Of a stretch of 52,760 bases of DNA, positions 8,926 through 18,381 are shown piece after piece. A program made the translations under genes and the position numbers. The stretch covers positions 1 through 52,760 of the forward strand of contig LAZY01000018.1 in assembly GCA_001013295.1 (NCBI GenBank), in the 5' to 3' direction. The DNA is from Chryseobacterium indologenes (GTDB lineage Bacteria > Bacteroidota > Bacteroidia > Flavobacteriales > Weeksellaceae). The notes under the pieces were generated by a model. It saw only the letters and a list, made by a program, of their open reading frames with translations, did not search any database and was not told the DNA's origin. Every line of letters begins with the position of its first letter. Position 1 is the first letter of the stretch.

Positions 8926-10152
8926 TTAATTAACCTGTTTTCCATCGATATAAACATGTTCAGCTTTAAGGCTTCCCTGATTATAAAGAACATTCTGGAA
9001 ATTATTGGTTTTAAAAGTTACAAAGTCTGCTTTTTTGCCTGTCTCCAGGATTCCTCTGTCTTCCAGATTAAGCGCATAAGCAGCACGGAAAGTCATTCCC
9101 GCCAATACCTCAGCCGTGGTCAGTTTTTGGAATGTGGCTAAAATAGAAGCTTGGGTAATTAAGTTCCCCATAGGTGCAGACCCAGGATTCCAGTCACTTG
9201 CTATAGCTACGATCGCTCCAGCATCCAATAATTTTCTTGCCGGAGTAAATTTTTCCCCTAAGCCTAAACTTGCTCCCGGAAGTGCTGTAGCTACCGTATC
9301 AGATTGGGCCAGGAAGTCAATATCTTCGTCAATAGTTGCCTCTAAATGGTCTGCCGATTTGGCTCCCACTTCTACTGCTATTCTTGAACTTCCGGGTGTA
9401 AACTGGTCAGCATGAACCGTAATTTCAAAACCTAAAACTTTAGTTTTAAGTAAAAAATCTTTGCTTTCTTCAGGCTGGAAGGCCGATTTCTCAATAAATA
9501 TATCTACACGCTTGGCTAAATCTTCTTCTTTTACTTTAGGTAAGATCTCGGTAAGAATATATTCCAAATATTCAGGATTGCTTCCTTCAAAATCTCTTGG
9601 TTTCAAATGAGCAGAAAGGCAAGTAGGCACTAAAGTAGCTTTTGTAGACTCCTGTGCTTTTTTGATGATGCGAAGCATTTTCAGTTCGTTTTCCACATCC
9701 AGTCCATAGCCGCTTTTTACTTCAATGGTTGTAATCCCCAGATCCACAAGAAACTTGATTCTTTCCAACAAAGTTTTCAACAATTCTTCTTCTGAAGCAT
9801 TCCTTGTATGTTGTACGGAACTCCAGATACCTCCACCACTTTCAGCAATTTCCAGATAGGTTTTCCCTGCATTACGCATTGCAAAATCATTCGCTCTGTT
9901 CCCCCCGAAACAGATATGGGTATGAGAGTCTACGAAAGCGGGAATCACTACCTGCTCTCCTTCAGTTTTTTCGATTTCTATATCTGGATTTTCTGATCTT
10001 AATGTATCAAAATTTCCAATTTTCTGAATGACATCCTGGTCTACTACAATTCCTCCATCAACAATAATTTCCAGTTGTTCATCAGAAAGTTTTCCTCTTA
10101 ATGGTAAGTTGGCAAGCGTTACAACCTGCTTAAATGGCCCTATTAATTTCAT
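8926..10152 (-). CDS. hutI: Imidazolonepropionase
   Basis: This enzyme hydrolyses 4-imidazolone-5-propionate to N-formimidoyl-L-glutamate, the third step of histidine degradation, just before HutG. It has 408 residues, the usual length. The amidohydrolase metal motif HTH is at 77-79 in VDSHTHICFGGNR. Further active-site segments are EVKSGYGLD (about 160-168), VHADQF and SDWNPGSAPMGN near residue 315, the last with the catalytic Asp. The ATG at 10152 follows a 250-base divergent region shared with ruvB that holds an imperfect inverted repeat. DUF695 follows within 12 bases. Confidence 0.95.
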   Translation of the reverse strand: MKLIGPFKQVVTLANLPLRGKLSDEQLEIIVDGGIVVDQDVIQKIGNFDTLRSENPDIEIEKTEGEQVVIPAFVDSHTHICFGGNRANDFAMRNAGKTYLEIAESGGGIWSSVQHTRNASEEELLKTLLERIKFLVDLGITTIEVKSGYGLDVENELKMLRIIKKAQESTKATLVPTCLSAHLKPRDFEGSNPEYLEYILTEILPKVKEEDLAKRVDIFIEKSAFQPEESKDFLLKTKVLGFEITVHADQFTPGSSRIAVEVGAKSADHLEATIDEDIDFLAQSDTVATALPGASLGLGEKFTPARKLLDAGAIVAIASDWNPGSAPMGNLITQASILATFQKLTTAEVLAGMTFRAAYALNLEDRGILETGKKADFVTFKTNNFQNVLYNQGSLKAEHVYIDGKQVN

Positions 10153-10213
10153 TTATTTAGGTTAAAGGTTAAAAATGAACTGCTTATTTCTATATCCTGT
10201 TTCAAAATCCAAA

Positions 10214-10240
10214 ACGGGATGAAGTTTACAATTCATCCGT
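10214..10240. promoter_or_regulatory. Imperfect inverted repeat upstream of hutI
   Basis: ACGGGATGAA (10214-10223) and TTCATCCGT (10232-10240) are complementary except for one bulged G, with an 8-base spacer. The element lies about 60-90 bases before the hutI start in the hutI/ruvB divergent region. It is a candidate operator, but I know of no regulator with this site. Confidence 0.35.
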
Positions 10241-10375
10241 AATTATTCTTCTCAAAAATACTTAAAATATCTCAATATATTAAATCCTAAGTGCCTCGTG
10301 ATCCCATCTGCCTATATCTTTTCTGTAGTTTCAGTCCTTTTCTCAATCTACCTTTTAACCTTAGTCTAAATTTCC

Positions 10376-10383
10376 TATCTTTG
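10376..10383 (+). promoter_or_regulatory. Putative ruvB promoter -7 box
   Basis: TATCTTTG matches the Bacteroidetes -7 consensus TAnnTTTG and ends 19 bases before the ruvB ATG. No good TTG -33 element was found at the usual distance. Confidence 0.5.
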
Positions 10384-10402
10384 AGGTAAATGAAATGAAT
10401 TA

Positions 10403-11425
10403 ATGCCAGATTTTTTACATCCAGATAAAGAAAACTACTCACGAGAGGAGCTGATGCAGGAAGAACAGATCCGTCCCCAAAGTTTTAAAGATTTTGCGGG
10501 CCAAAGAAAAACGCTGGAAAATCTTGAGGTTTTTGTCACTGCAGCCAAAAGGCGTGGCGGTGCATTGGATCATGTTCTGTTACATGGTCCTCCCGGGCTT
10601 GGAAAGACAACTTTAGCCAATATTATCGCCAATGAACTTGGAGTAAACTGTAAGATCACTTCCGGCCCTGTATTGGATAAACCTGGAAGCTTAGCAGGAT
10701 TATTGACCAATCTGGAAGAAAATGATGTTCTTTTTATTGATGAGATCCATCGTCTTTCTCCTGTTGTAGAAGAATATCTGTATTCTGCAATGGAAGATTA
10801 CAAAATTGATATTATGCTGGAAACAGGTCCCAATGCAAGAAGTGTACAGATCGGCCTGAACCCTTTCACACTGGTAGGAGCCACTACCAGAAGCGGCATG
10901 CTTACTAAACCAATGCTTGCCAGATTTGGAATTCAAAGCAGGCTGGAGTACTACTCTATTGAGCTTTTATCAATGATCATTCAGAGAAGTGCCAGAGTAT
11001 TGGGCGTTGCTATTTATGAAGATGCTGCTATAGAGATTGCAAGAAGAAGCCGTGGAACTCCAAGAATCGCCAATGCACTTTTGAGAAGGGTAAGAGATTT
11101 TGCCGAGATCAAAGGGAATGGAGAGATTGAAATCAAAATCACTAAATATGCATTGGACTCCCTAAATGTGGATGAATTCGGGCTTGATGAAATGGACAAT
11201 AAGATCATGCGGGTAATGATCGAAAACTTTAAGGGGAAACCTGTCGGTATTTCTGCATTAGCAACTTCCATTGGTGAAAACCCTGAAACACTGGAAGAAG
11301 TATATGAACCGTTTCTGATTCAGGAAGGATTTATCATCAGAACTCCAAGAGGAAGAGAAGTTACCGATAAGGCCTATCAGCATTTAAGTATTTCAAGACC
11401 CAAAAACCCGGGAGAACTTTTTTAG
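10403..11425 (+). CDS. ruvB: Holliday junction branch migration helicase RuvB
   Basis: This AAA+ ATPase motor works with RuvA and RuvC to move Holliday junctions during recombinational repair. At 340 residues it is standard. Walker A GPPGLGKT is at 62-69, Walker B with DEIH at 113-116, and [18 protein letters not shown] near 159-176 is the conserved sensor/arginine-finger region. The C-terminal winged helix ([24 protein letters not shown]) is intact. It heads a plus-strand run with the PaiB-like gene (30-base gap), the MBL hydrolase and coaE. ruvA and ruvC are not nearby. Confidence 0.97.
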   Translation: MPDFLHPDKENYSREELMQEEQIRPQSFKDFAGQRKTLENLEVFVTAAKRRGGALDHVLLHGPPGLGKTTLANIIANELGVNCKITSGPVLDKPGSLAGLLTNLEENDVLFIDEIHRLSPVVEEYLYSAMEDYKIDIMLETGPNARSVQIGLNPFTLVGATTRSGMLTKPMLARFGIQSRLEYYSIELLSMIIQRSARVLGVAIYEDAAIEIARRSRGTPRIANALLRRVRDFAEIKGNGEIEIKITKYALDSLNVDEFGLDEMDNKIMRVMIENFKGKPVGISALATSIGENPETLEEVYEPFLIQEGFIIRTPRGREVTDKAYQHLSISRPKNPGELF

Positions 11426-11455
11426 GGTAAAATTTTAATGATAGATAATTAACTG

Positions 11456-12070
11456 ATGTTTGTTCCTAAATTATACCGAAGTGAAGATCTGAATCTGATG
11501 AAAACCATCATCAGTGAAAATTCTTTTGCTTTACTTATCTCTTCTGTGGATAAAATCCGTGCAACTCATTCCATGTTTATGCTGAATGAAAATGATCCGG
11601 AAAATGTTTATCTTGAAACTCATATTTCGAAGGTAAATCCTCAGGCAAAAACATTAAAAAACGGTGATGAGGTATTGTGTGATTTTTTGGGCGCTCATGC
11701 CTATATTTCCAGCAGCTGGTATGATCATATCAATGTTTCTACTTGGAACTATGAAGCGGTACAGATCTATGGTAAAGTAGAACTGATGAATCATGACGAG
11801 CTTTACACTCATCTGGAAACTTTAACTGCAAAATATGAAAAGTTTCAGCAATGTCCGATGATGGTAAAAGATATGGGAAAGGAGTTTGTGGAAAAAGAAA
11901 TGAAAGGGGCTTTCGGAATTAAAATAACACCTTCTGAAATATTTATCAAACAGAAACTTTCTCAGAACAGAAAAGAACATGATTTTTATAACATCGTCTC
12001 ACATCTTGAGGAATCAACGGATGATAATGCTAGAAAGGTGGCTGAGAAAATGAAATTAATAAAGAAATAA
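11456..12070 (+). CDS. PaiB-like FMN-binding protein
   Basis: This 204-residue protein matches the PaiB / 'FMN-binding negative transcriptional regulator' family, a split-barrel flavin-binding fold. Visible family blocks are MFVPKLYRSED at the start, SFALLISS and the ATHSMFML strand, LGAHAYISSSWY near 75-86, STWNYEAVQIYG, and the C-terminal KLSQNR near 170. Bacillus PaiB was described as a repressor of sporulation and protease genes, but for most relatives neither DNA binding nor substrate is shown. No HTH is visible here, so an enzymatic or flavin-storage role is as likely. It lies 30 bases after ruvB and 13 before the MBL gene. Confidence 0.85.
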   Translation: MFVPKLYRSEDLNLMKTIISENSFALLISSVDKIRATHSMFMLNENDPENVYLETHISKVNPQAKTLKNGDEVLCDFLGAHAYISSSWYDHINVSTWNYEAVQIYGKVELMNHDELYTHLETLTAKYEKFQQCPMMVKDMGKEFVEKEMKGAFGIKITPSEIFIKQKLSQNRKEHDFYNIVSHLEESTDDNARKVAEKMKLIKK

Positions 12071-12083
12071 TCAAAATATACAT

Positions 12084-12950
12084 ATGAAGCTATATCCAAT
12101 ACAATGTGGAAAATTTAAACTGGACGGCGGTGCCATGTTCGGAGTCGTCCCAAAGAGTCTGTGGGAAAAAACAAACCCGGCAGACGAAAAAAATCTGATC
12201 GAATTAGGAACCCGTTCTCTGCTTATTGAAGACGGAAAAAAACTGATCTTGGTAGATTGCGGACTGGGCAATAAACAGGATGATAAGTTTTTCGGGCACT
12301 ACTCTCTTTGGGGAGATGATAATCTTGATAAAAATTTAAAAAAATATGGTTTTGTAAAGGAAGATATTACCGATGTATTCCTTACCCACCTTCATTTTGA
12401 CCACTGTGGTGGTGCCATTGAATGGAATGATGACCGAACCGGATACAGACCGGCATTCAAAAATGCCCACTTCTGGACCAACGAAAACCATTGGAAATGG
12501 GCAACAGAGCCTAATGCAAGAGAAAAGGCAAGCTTTCTTAAAGAGAATATTATGCCTATGCAGGAAAGCGGCCAATTGAACTACTTACCTCTTCCTACAA
12601 CAGGAAATTATGGTTTTGCCCCTGATCTGAAGATGGATGTCATCTTTGTAGACGGACATACTGAAAAGCAAATGCTTCCTGTCATCCAATACCAAGAGAA
12701 GACGGTTGTTTTTGCTGCCGATCTTATTCCTACTGCAGGACATATTAACCAGGTATATGTAATGGGCTATGATACAAGACCTCTTTTAACATTGGAGGAG
12801 AAAGGTAAATTTCTTAAACAGTGTATCGATAATGAATATCTATTGTTCTTTGAACATGATGCTCACCACGAACTGGCAAGTCTTAAAATGACTGAGAAAG
12901 GGGTAAGACTTGACGAGACGTTTAGTTTTAACGACGTTTTTGGATATTAA
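12084..12950 (+). CDS. MBL-fold metallo-hydrolase
   Basis: This is a 288-residue metallo-beta-lactamase-fold hydrolase. The zinc motif HxHxDH is at residues 102-107 (THLHFDHCGG). Further ligands are probably the His in VDGHTEKQ, the Asp in FAADLIPT and the late His in FFEHDAHHE. The layout resembles quorum-quenching lactonases and related hydrolases, but several families share it, so the substrate is open. It has no signal peptide. It sits 13 bases after the PaiB-like gene and 9 bases before coaE. Confidence 0.86.
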   Translation: MKLYPIQCGKFKLDGGAMFGVVPKSLWEKTNPADEKNLIELGTRSLLIEDGKKLILVDCGLGNKQDDKFFGHYSLWGDDNLDKNLKKYGFVKEDITDVFLTHLHFDHCGGAIEWNDDRTGYRPAFKNAHFWTNENHWKWATEPNAREKASFLKENIMPMQESGQLNYLPLPTTGNYGFAPDLKMDVIFVDGHTEKQMLPVIQYQEKTVVFAADLIPTAGHINQVYVMGYDTRPLLTLEEKGKFLKQCIDNEYLLFFEHDAHHELASLKMTEKGVRLDETFSFNDVFGY

Positions 12951-12959
12951 TTTTTGAAT

Positions 12960-13586
12960 ATGGAAGAATTACATTCAGAGGCACAACAGGCAGAGCCGCC
13001 CGCACCCAAGATCATTGGTTTAACAGGAGGAATCGGTTCAGGCAAAACGACAGTGGCTCAATACATTGAAGAATTCGGTTTTCCCGTTTATTATTCGGAT
13101 GACAGAGCAAAGGCCATTGTTAATGAGAGTGAAGATCTTAAAATAAAAATCAAAGCATTATTGGGAGAAGAGTCTTATGACGAAAGCGGCCTTTATGACA
13201 GAAAATTTGTTGCAGGAAAGGTTTTCAGCAATAAAGATCTTCTTCAGCAATTAAATGAAATCATCCATCCTGCTGTACGGATAGATTTTGAAGATTGGGT
13301 AAAGAAACAAACCAAATATCTGGTTTTCAAAGAAACGGCATTATTGTTTGAATTAAAACTCAACAGACAGTGTTACAAATCTCTATTGGTAACTGCTGAG
13401 GACAACATCAGAATCAAAAGAGTGATGGACAGAGACCATAAAACGTATCGTGAAGTGGAAGCTGTAATGGAGAAACAAATGTCTGAAAAGGATAAAATCA
13501 AAATAGCAGATTGTATCATCTACAACAATACCAATCTGGAAGAATTAAAAGAACAGACCGAAAAGGTCATCTTTGCTATTGAATAA
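12960..13586 (+). CDS. coaE: Dephospho-CoA kinase
   Basis: The enzyme phosphorylates dephospho-CoA at the ribose 3'-OH, the last step of coenzyme A synthesis. The protein is 208 residues from ATG 12960. P-loop GGIGSGKT is at 23-30, followed by the family segments FPVYYSDDRAK, IIHPAVR and FKETALLFE. The N-terminus has about 16 extra residues rich in Glu, Gln and Pro. A TTG at 12954 would add two residues, but the ATG is preferred. It ends the ruvB transcription unit; a strong terminator begins 8 bases after the stop. Confidence 0.94.
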   Translation: MEELHSEAQQAEPPAPKIIGLTGGIGSGKTTVAQYIEEFGFPVYYSDDRAKAIVNESEDLKIKIKALLGEESYDESGLYDRKFVAGKVFSNKDLLQQLNEIIHPAVRIDFEDWVKKQTKYLVFKETALLFELKLNRQCYKSLLVTAEDNIRIKRVMDRDHKTYREVEAVMEKQMSEKDKIKIADCIIYNNTNLEELKEQTEKVIFAIE

Positions 13587-13593
13587 ATAAAAA

Positions 13594-13627
13594 AACTCGT
13601 TAGAAAGATTTCTAACGAGTTTTTTTA
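13594..13627 (+). terminator. Intrinsic terminator of coaE
   Basis: ACTCGTTAGAA (13595-13605) pairs perfectly with TTCTAACGAGT (13610-13620) and is followed by a T-run. An A-tract precedes it, so it may also act on minus-strand transcription leaving the pseudogene. Confidence 0.92.
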
Positions 13628-13667
13628 TGCACATTTTTTATCTCAAAAAATGATGATCAGATTCATA

Positions 13668-13900
13668 TTATTCTTTTATGAATTTACCTGATACCGGGTT
13701 TGTTGTATTGAAAGGAAAAGTAAATACCCTTTCGTTAACCTCAAATCCTCTGTTTCTGTTGAAGTCAATCCATACAGTCACAGCACTATTGCTTGTCGTC
13801 CTATTACAGCCCCCTCAAGTTGAGATCTTAGTAGTGAAATGTCTAAGTCTAAAGAATAATAGCTATCAGTTTTTAAGCCGTCTTTAATTGTTTTCCGTCA
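13668..13900 (-). pseudogene. Remnant of a T9SS-secreted protein with metalloprotease-like and GEVED pieces
   Basis: The minus strand holds three fossils. First, 13800-13882 reads DGLKTDSYYSLDLDISLLRS and then QLEGA, close to GVRDNGYYKLDLALLRSQL near residue 50 of the metalloprotease at 18674-21676. Second, in a different frame, 13668-13814 reads NSAVTVWIDFNRN, then NERVFTFPFNTTNPVSGKF, nearly identical to part of the last GEVED domain of the 1462-residue protein at 13993-18381. Third, this GEVED piece runs straight into KFIKE and a stop, the end of a T9SS tail, so about 100 residues are missing at a KF/KF junction. The frame change and a TGA at 13815-13817 make expression unlikely. The plus-strand frame here is antisense to this remnant. 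Confidence 0.8.
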
Positions 13901-13945
13901 GGTACTACAAGAGCCCATTGTAAATATATTATTAATAAGTAAAAA

Positions 13946-13973
13946 AATAAGCCTCCATTTCTGGAGGCTTATT
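13946..13973 (-). terminator. Intrinsic terminator of the FN3/GEVED gene
   Basis: A perfect 12-bp stem (AATAAGCCTCCA with its complement) has a TTTC loop at 13958-13961. On the minus strand a T-run follows, 20 bases after the stop of the large gene. Confidence 0.92.
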
Positions 13974-13992
13974 CTATCTGAAATTTAGCTTA

Positions 13993-16900
13993 TTATTCTT
14001 TGATAAATTTCTTTTGAACAGTTTTACCGTTATCATCGATATCGATTACATAAACACCTTGAATCAATTTGCTTACGTTGATTTGGCTATTCAATAGGAT
14101 ACCGTCTGCGAGTACCTGTCCAGCAGCATTGTAAATTTTATATTTCGCTCTTTTGCTAATATTTTTAACAAACAATACTGAACTTACAGGGTTAGGATAG
14201 ATCATCACTTCAGTCTGGTCAAGAGGGTTAGCGACTACTTTCTTAGAAATTCTAACGGTATAGTCTTCTACCTCTCCATTCTTAAAGCTCAGACAGTTCA
14301 CAGGAACTCCGTCTCTTTCCATTGCCACTCTCATTACTACATATTTGTAGTCTGTCATACTTACAAAGGCATCTACTGGCACATTGAATTTACCTGATAC
14401 CGGGCTTGTTGTATTTGGAGGTGAAGTAAAGACTCTTTCGTTAACGTCAAACTCTCCGTTTCTGTTGAAGTCAATCCATACCGCAATTCCTTCATTGTAA
14501 GTATTTCCTGTCCATTTCTTCTCAATAATGATTTCATTATCGGTAGATCCCTGGATCAGTTCGATGAATGTTTTAGGAACTCCTGTGTAATCTGTGTAAG
14601 TGGAAGGTCCTGATTCATTTTCCATCACTTTCTTACCGTTTGGCTTCACAGTTACTTTAGAGATATGTTCTCCTATCGAACTTCCTGAATTCATTTTACA
14701 ATAGATTACAGTAGGTGTTGTAAAGTAGTATGGAGGAGTATAATTTCCTGGTGTACCATTACAGATATTTACAACCTGCATTTCATATTTCGTTAATTCT
14801 GAAAGACCTGTCAAAACAATATTGTTAACCAATGTAGGAACTTCTGTCCAGCTAGGAATACCTACTTTTCTATATCTAAGCAGATAAGTTGCTCCTGGGA
14901 AAGGATCCCATTTGATCTCTGCTGATGTTGGTAACAATTGAGTAATCGTTAATCCCGGAGGCGGAATTGTACATATTCTTTCTGTAGTAAATACTTTAGG
15001 GTTAGAATAGGTATTGGTTGTACTTTCTCCGTTACATTTGTTAGCAATCTGTACTTCATAAGTAGTATATGGCTCTAAAGGAGTTACACTTCCTAATACA
15101 TAAGTATTTGCAGGAGGGTTAGGTAAACTAACAGTATTCCATGGACCACCACCTACTTTTCTCCATTGCATTGTATAAGTCGCACTTGCCACAAGTGGAG
15201 ACCATGTAATCAATGCAGTTGTTGGTGTAATATTAGTTACCGTTACATTCGGAGGAGTAGGATCACATCTTGTTGTGAATGTCTTGATAGGAGTAGCTGT
15301 ACCTACAACATCTCCACAAATTGCAGCGATTTCAACTTCGTACGTCGTAGCCGGAGTAAGTCCGTTGATCGTAAGATTCGGCAGGTTATTTAATAATGCT
15401 GAAGCATATACTACTGTCCATGCTGAAGTTCCCGCTACTCTGTATCTTACTACATAACTTACTCCTGCTCCTGTAATATTAATTGTTACAGAATTATGGG
15501 TAGGAGTGAAACCTGGTGTATTTGGAATGGCATTACTACAATGTCTGATTCTTACTCTGTAATCTTCTACCTCACCGTCTACTGCGTTAGCACACAAAAC
15601 AGGAGAACTTGAACGCTTCAGTACCACTCTCATTGTAGTAGTCAATGGTCCTGTATAAGCTGTAGAAGGAACTGCGAATGTAGCGTTAACAGGCGTAGCT
15701 GTACTGGCTGCAGAAAACAGAATTCTCTCCGTAGTATTATCAAATACCCCATCTCTGTTGAAATCGATCCAAGCAGTAACAGCATCGTTTCCTGTTGAAG
15801 CATTCCAACCTTTCGCTACAGAGATTTTATTATTTTGAGAATTAACATCTAAAGTAATAAGAGTCTCAGGCGTTGTATAGCTGATATAATTAGTTTGTAC
15901 TGAAGTATTATTCATTGGCGGTACCCCAAGGTTTGAAGAAGTAACAGTTACATTTGAAATGTGATCGTTAGTTCCTGAACCGATCATCGGACAATAAGAC
16001 AACGGTGGTGTTGTAAATGTCACAGATGTTGAGTAGCTACCTGTAGAAGTTCCACACTTCGTGGAAACCTGAACCTCATAAGTCGTCTGTTCTGTAAGAC
16101 CAGGAATTGTATAATAGTTCTGACCTGCAGGCAAAGTAATAGACTGCCAAGCGCCAGTTCCTGTTCTCCATCTTATTGTATAAGTAGCTCCTGCTGATGA
16201 TACCCATGATACTGTAGCAGTAGTAGCTGTAAGGCTGTTAACCGTAATATTGGTTGGAGCTGCTGTTGTACAGTTCTGAGGATCTACAAATCTTACTGCA
16301 TAGTCCTCTACCTCTCCTTCAGAGAAGGATCCACAAGCATCAGCATCACTATAATATCTCATAGCTACACGCATACGGGTGGTAAGGTTACCTGTATAGG
16401 CATTGGCAGGTACAGCAAAATTAGCAGTTACCGGAGTTGTTGTGCTATAAGTTGTATTCAGGATCCTTTCGTTTACTTCAAAAATTCCGTTTCTGTTGAA
16501 ATCAATCCATGCAGCAACCCCATAAGAAGAAGTAGAACCTGGCCAGTATTTGGTAACCGAAATTTTATTGGTATTAGGTGTACCTCTTTCAAGGATAACC
16601 AATCTTGTAGCATCTGTACTATAATCTTTGTACCCATCCGATCCTGAATTACTTACCATAATTGGAGCATTGGTTGGAGTTACTGTTACATTACTGATAT
16701 ATCCACTTGTAGAAGTATTCCCTGTAGGGCTTGACGTACAATAACTAAGAGTAGGAGTAGTAAAGTTTACACTAGCGGAGTATGCTCCTGTAACGCCGCC
16801 ACATACCGTGGCTACCTGTACTTCGTAAGCTGTTCCATCTATTAAGTTTGAAAGCAATAAGCTGCTCGCTAATGTTGTATTCACAGGAATTGTTGTCCAT

Positions 16901-18381
16901 ACAGTTCCTGCTACCGTTTTGTACCTTACTACATATGTAGCTCCTATCGCAGGAACCCAGCTTACAAGAGCTGTACCTGCTGTAACGTTTGACACTGCAA
17001 TATTAGTTGGAGGTGCTGTACTACATGGTTGTAATGCAATAACATTTAATGTATAATCTACATAATTCCCATAAGGTGCAGGACCGCAGGCCGTAATATT
17101 TCCAGAATAAGATGTTGCAGTTCTTACTCTATAATTTCCTGGTGGCGTTGTTGATGGGATAGGAATCGTTGCGGTAGCTGTAGTAGCATAACTTGTGGTT
17201 GCAAGAATCGTCTCACCCGGATCATTAAAGCTCATGTTATTGTTCCAGTCAATCCACACATAATAGTAGAAAGAGCTAAAGCTGCTAGGCATAGAGCTCG
17301 CAAGATTCATCGTTAGTGTAGCTGAAGGTATTGCCGAAAAAGGAGCATTAGAATTAACGTATGCTGTATAGGAATTTGCAGTATAACTTAAGTTTGAAAT
17401 ACCACCTGTAGTCGTCACATTGTTCAGATAATACTGAGTTGAAGTAGACCCTGCTGTTGGTGTACAATACGCTGTAAATACAGATATAGGACCTACCCAC
17501 CAGCTTTTGGTTGTGGCATCACATTTTGCTCTTACCCATATATAATAGGTTGTATTTGGGTTTAATGGAGAAATTGTAGCACTTGTTCCCGTAGTCACTG
17601 TTTGTGATGGCGGAGTACCTGCTACCGGAGCAGTACTTGAAGTGCTGTAATAAATTTCATATCCACCTGCAGGTGCTGGGTTAGGTGCAGTCCAGCTGAT
17701 TCCCGCACTCGTTGGTGTAGCTGAGTTTAAGGTCAATGCCCCAAGAGGTACGCATGCTGGTGGCGGTCCAAACGTCAGTCGAACATTCGGTCTGTTATTG
17801 GTTACTGTACCAACATCCGTAGGAGGGTTACTGTCCCCCTGAATATACATATGCATAGAAGTAGCACTGGAATAGGTAAAGGCATTTCCTGCCAATGGTC
17901 CTGTTCCATAACCTCCAAAACTGGTCTCCACTAATACCATCAGGTTATCTGATCCGTTATAGTAAAAGGGATTTTGCAGTGTAATGGTATTCCATCCTAC
18001 CGGCATATTATTTAAAGTTCCATCATACACTAAAGAGGCACCTGAAGTTATACTGGCCCAGTTTTGTGAAGAAATGGTATTTGTGGTACTTGGCACAGCT
18101 TTCAGATAAACCTTTACCGGAAGGCTAAAACTTGTAGCTGCTGTAGCGTTCCATGCCACAGAAAGAACGCTTCCTCCTGCGGAAAGATTGATTTCTGAAG
18201 CGGTATAAAGAGATGCGGATCTTTCAAATCCGTAATACCCACCCACAGGATATCTTTGAGTAGAGGTCCCTGTACCAATCGTAACTGTTTGTGCTTGTAT
18301 GAGTAGTCCGAAGACTATACAGAGCATTGTTATGAGCGGCTTAAATGGCCGACTCATTTTACCGAGTAAAAATACACTCAT
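13993..18381 (-). CDS. Secreted FN3/GEVED repeat protein with T9SS type A sorting tail
   Basis: A 1462-residue secreted protein. A signal peptide ends near AQA at residues 29-31. By eye the order is: an N-terminal domain (about 35-205), FN3 (210-300), GEVED-like with GNYVDY (to 450), FN3 (to 545), GEVED (to 700), FN3 (to 795), GEVED (to 945), three FN3 domains (to 1235), GEVED (to 1385), and a T9SS type A tail from YPNPVSSVLFV to KFIKE. Each GEVED domain has a WIDFNRNG-type Asp/Asn loop, likely to bind calcium, and ends in GEVEDY. No protease or glycosidase motif is seen, so adhesion or a structural surface role is likely. ATG 18357 is an alternative start (8 residues shorter). A terminator follows. 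Confidence 0.88.
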   Translation of the reverse strand: MSVFLLGKMSRPFKPLITMLCIVFGLLIQAQTVTIGTGTSTQRYPVGGYYGFERSASLYTASEINLSAGGSVLSVAWNATAATSFSLPVKVYLKAVPSTTNTISSQNWASITSGASLVYDGTLNNMPVGWNTITLQNPFYYNGSDNLMVLVETSFGGYGTGPLAGNAFTYSSATSMHMYIQGDSNPPTDVGTVTNNRPNVRLTFGPPPACVPLGALTLNSATPTSAGISWTAPNPAPAGGYEIYYSTSSTAPVAGTPPSQTVTTGTSATISPLNPNTTYYIWVRAKCDATTKSWWVGPISVFTAYCTPTAGSTSTQYYLNNVTTTGGISNLSYTANSYTAYVNSNAPFSAIPSATLTMNLASSMPSSFSSFYYYVWIDWNNNMSFNDPGETILATTSYATTATATIPIPSTTPPGNYRVRTATSYSGNITACGPAPYGNYVDYTLNVIALQPCSTAPPTNIAVSNVTAGTALVSWVPAIGATYVVRYKTVAGTVWTTIPVNTTLASSLLLSNLIDGTAYEVQVATVCGGVTGAYSASVNFTTPTLSYCTSSPTGNTSTSGYISNVTVTPTNAPIMVSNSGSDGYKDYSTDATRLVILERGTPNTNKISVTKYWPGSTSSYGVAAWIDFNRNGIFEVNERILNTTYSTTTPVTANFAVPANAYTGNLTTRMRVAMRYYSDADACGSFSEGEVEDYAVRFVDPQNCTTAAPTNITVNSLTATTATVSWVSSAGATYTIRWRTGTGAWQSITLPAGQNYYTIPGLTEQTTYEVQVSTKCGTSTGSYSTSVTFTTPPLSYCPMIGSGTNDHISNVTVTSSNLGVPPMNNTSVQTNYISYTTPETLITLDVNSQNNKISVAKGWNASTGNDAVTAWIDFNRDGVFDNTTERILFSAASTATPVNATFAVPSTAYTGPLTTTMRVVLKRSSSPVLCANAVDGEVEDYRVRIRHCSNAIPNTPGFTPTHNSVTINITGAGVSYVVRYRVAGTSAWTVVYASALLNNLPNLTINGLTPATTYEVEIAAICGDVVGTATPIKTFTTRCDPTPPNVTVTNITPTTALITWSPLVASATYTMQWRKVGGGPWNTVSLPNPPANTYVLGSVTPLEPYTTYEVQIANKCNGESTTNTYSNPKVFTTERICTIPPPGLTITQLLPTSAEIKWDPFPGATYLLRYRKVGIPSWTEVPTLVNNIVLTGLSELTKYEMQVVNICNGTPGNYTPPYYFTTPTVIYCKMNSGSSIGEHISKVTVKPNGKKVMENESGPSTYTDYTGVPKTFIELIQGSTDNEIIIEKKWTGNTYNEGIAVWIDFNRNGEFDVNERVFTSPPNTTSPVSGKFNVPVDAFVSMTDYKYVVMRVAMERDGVPVNCLSFKNGEVEDYTVRISKKVVANPLDQTEVMIYPNPVSSVLFVKNISKRAKYKIYNAAGQVLADGILLNSQINVSKLIQGVYVIDIDDNGKTVQKKFIKE

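Noticed and set aside
13678..13887. Plus-strand 69-codon frame
   Set aside because: It is antisense to the GEVED/metalloprotease fossil; its protein matches nothing, while the minus strand matches known neighbours.
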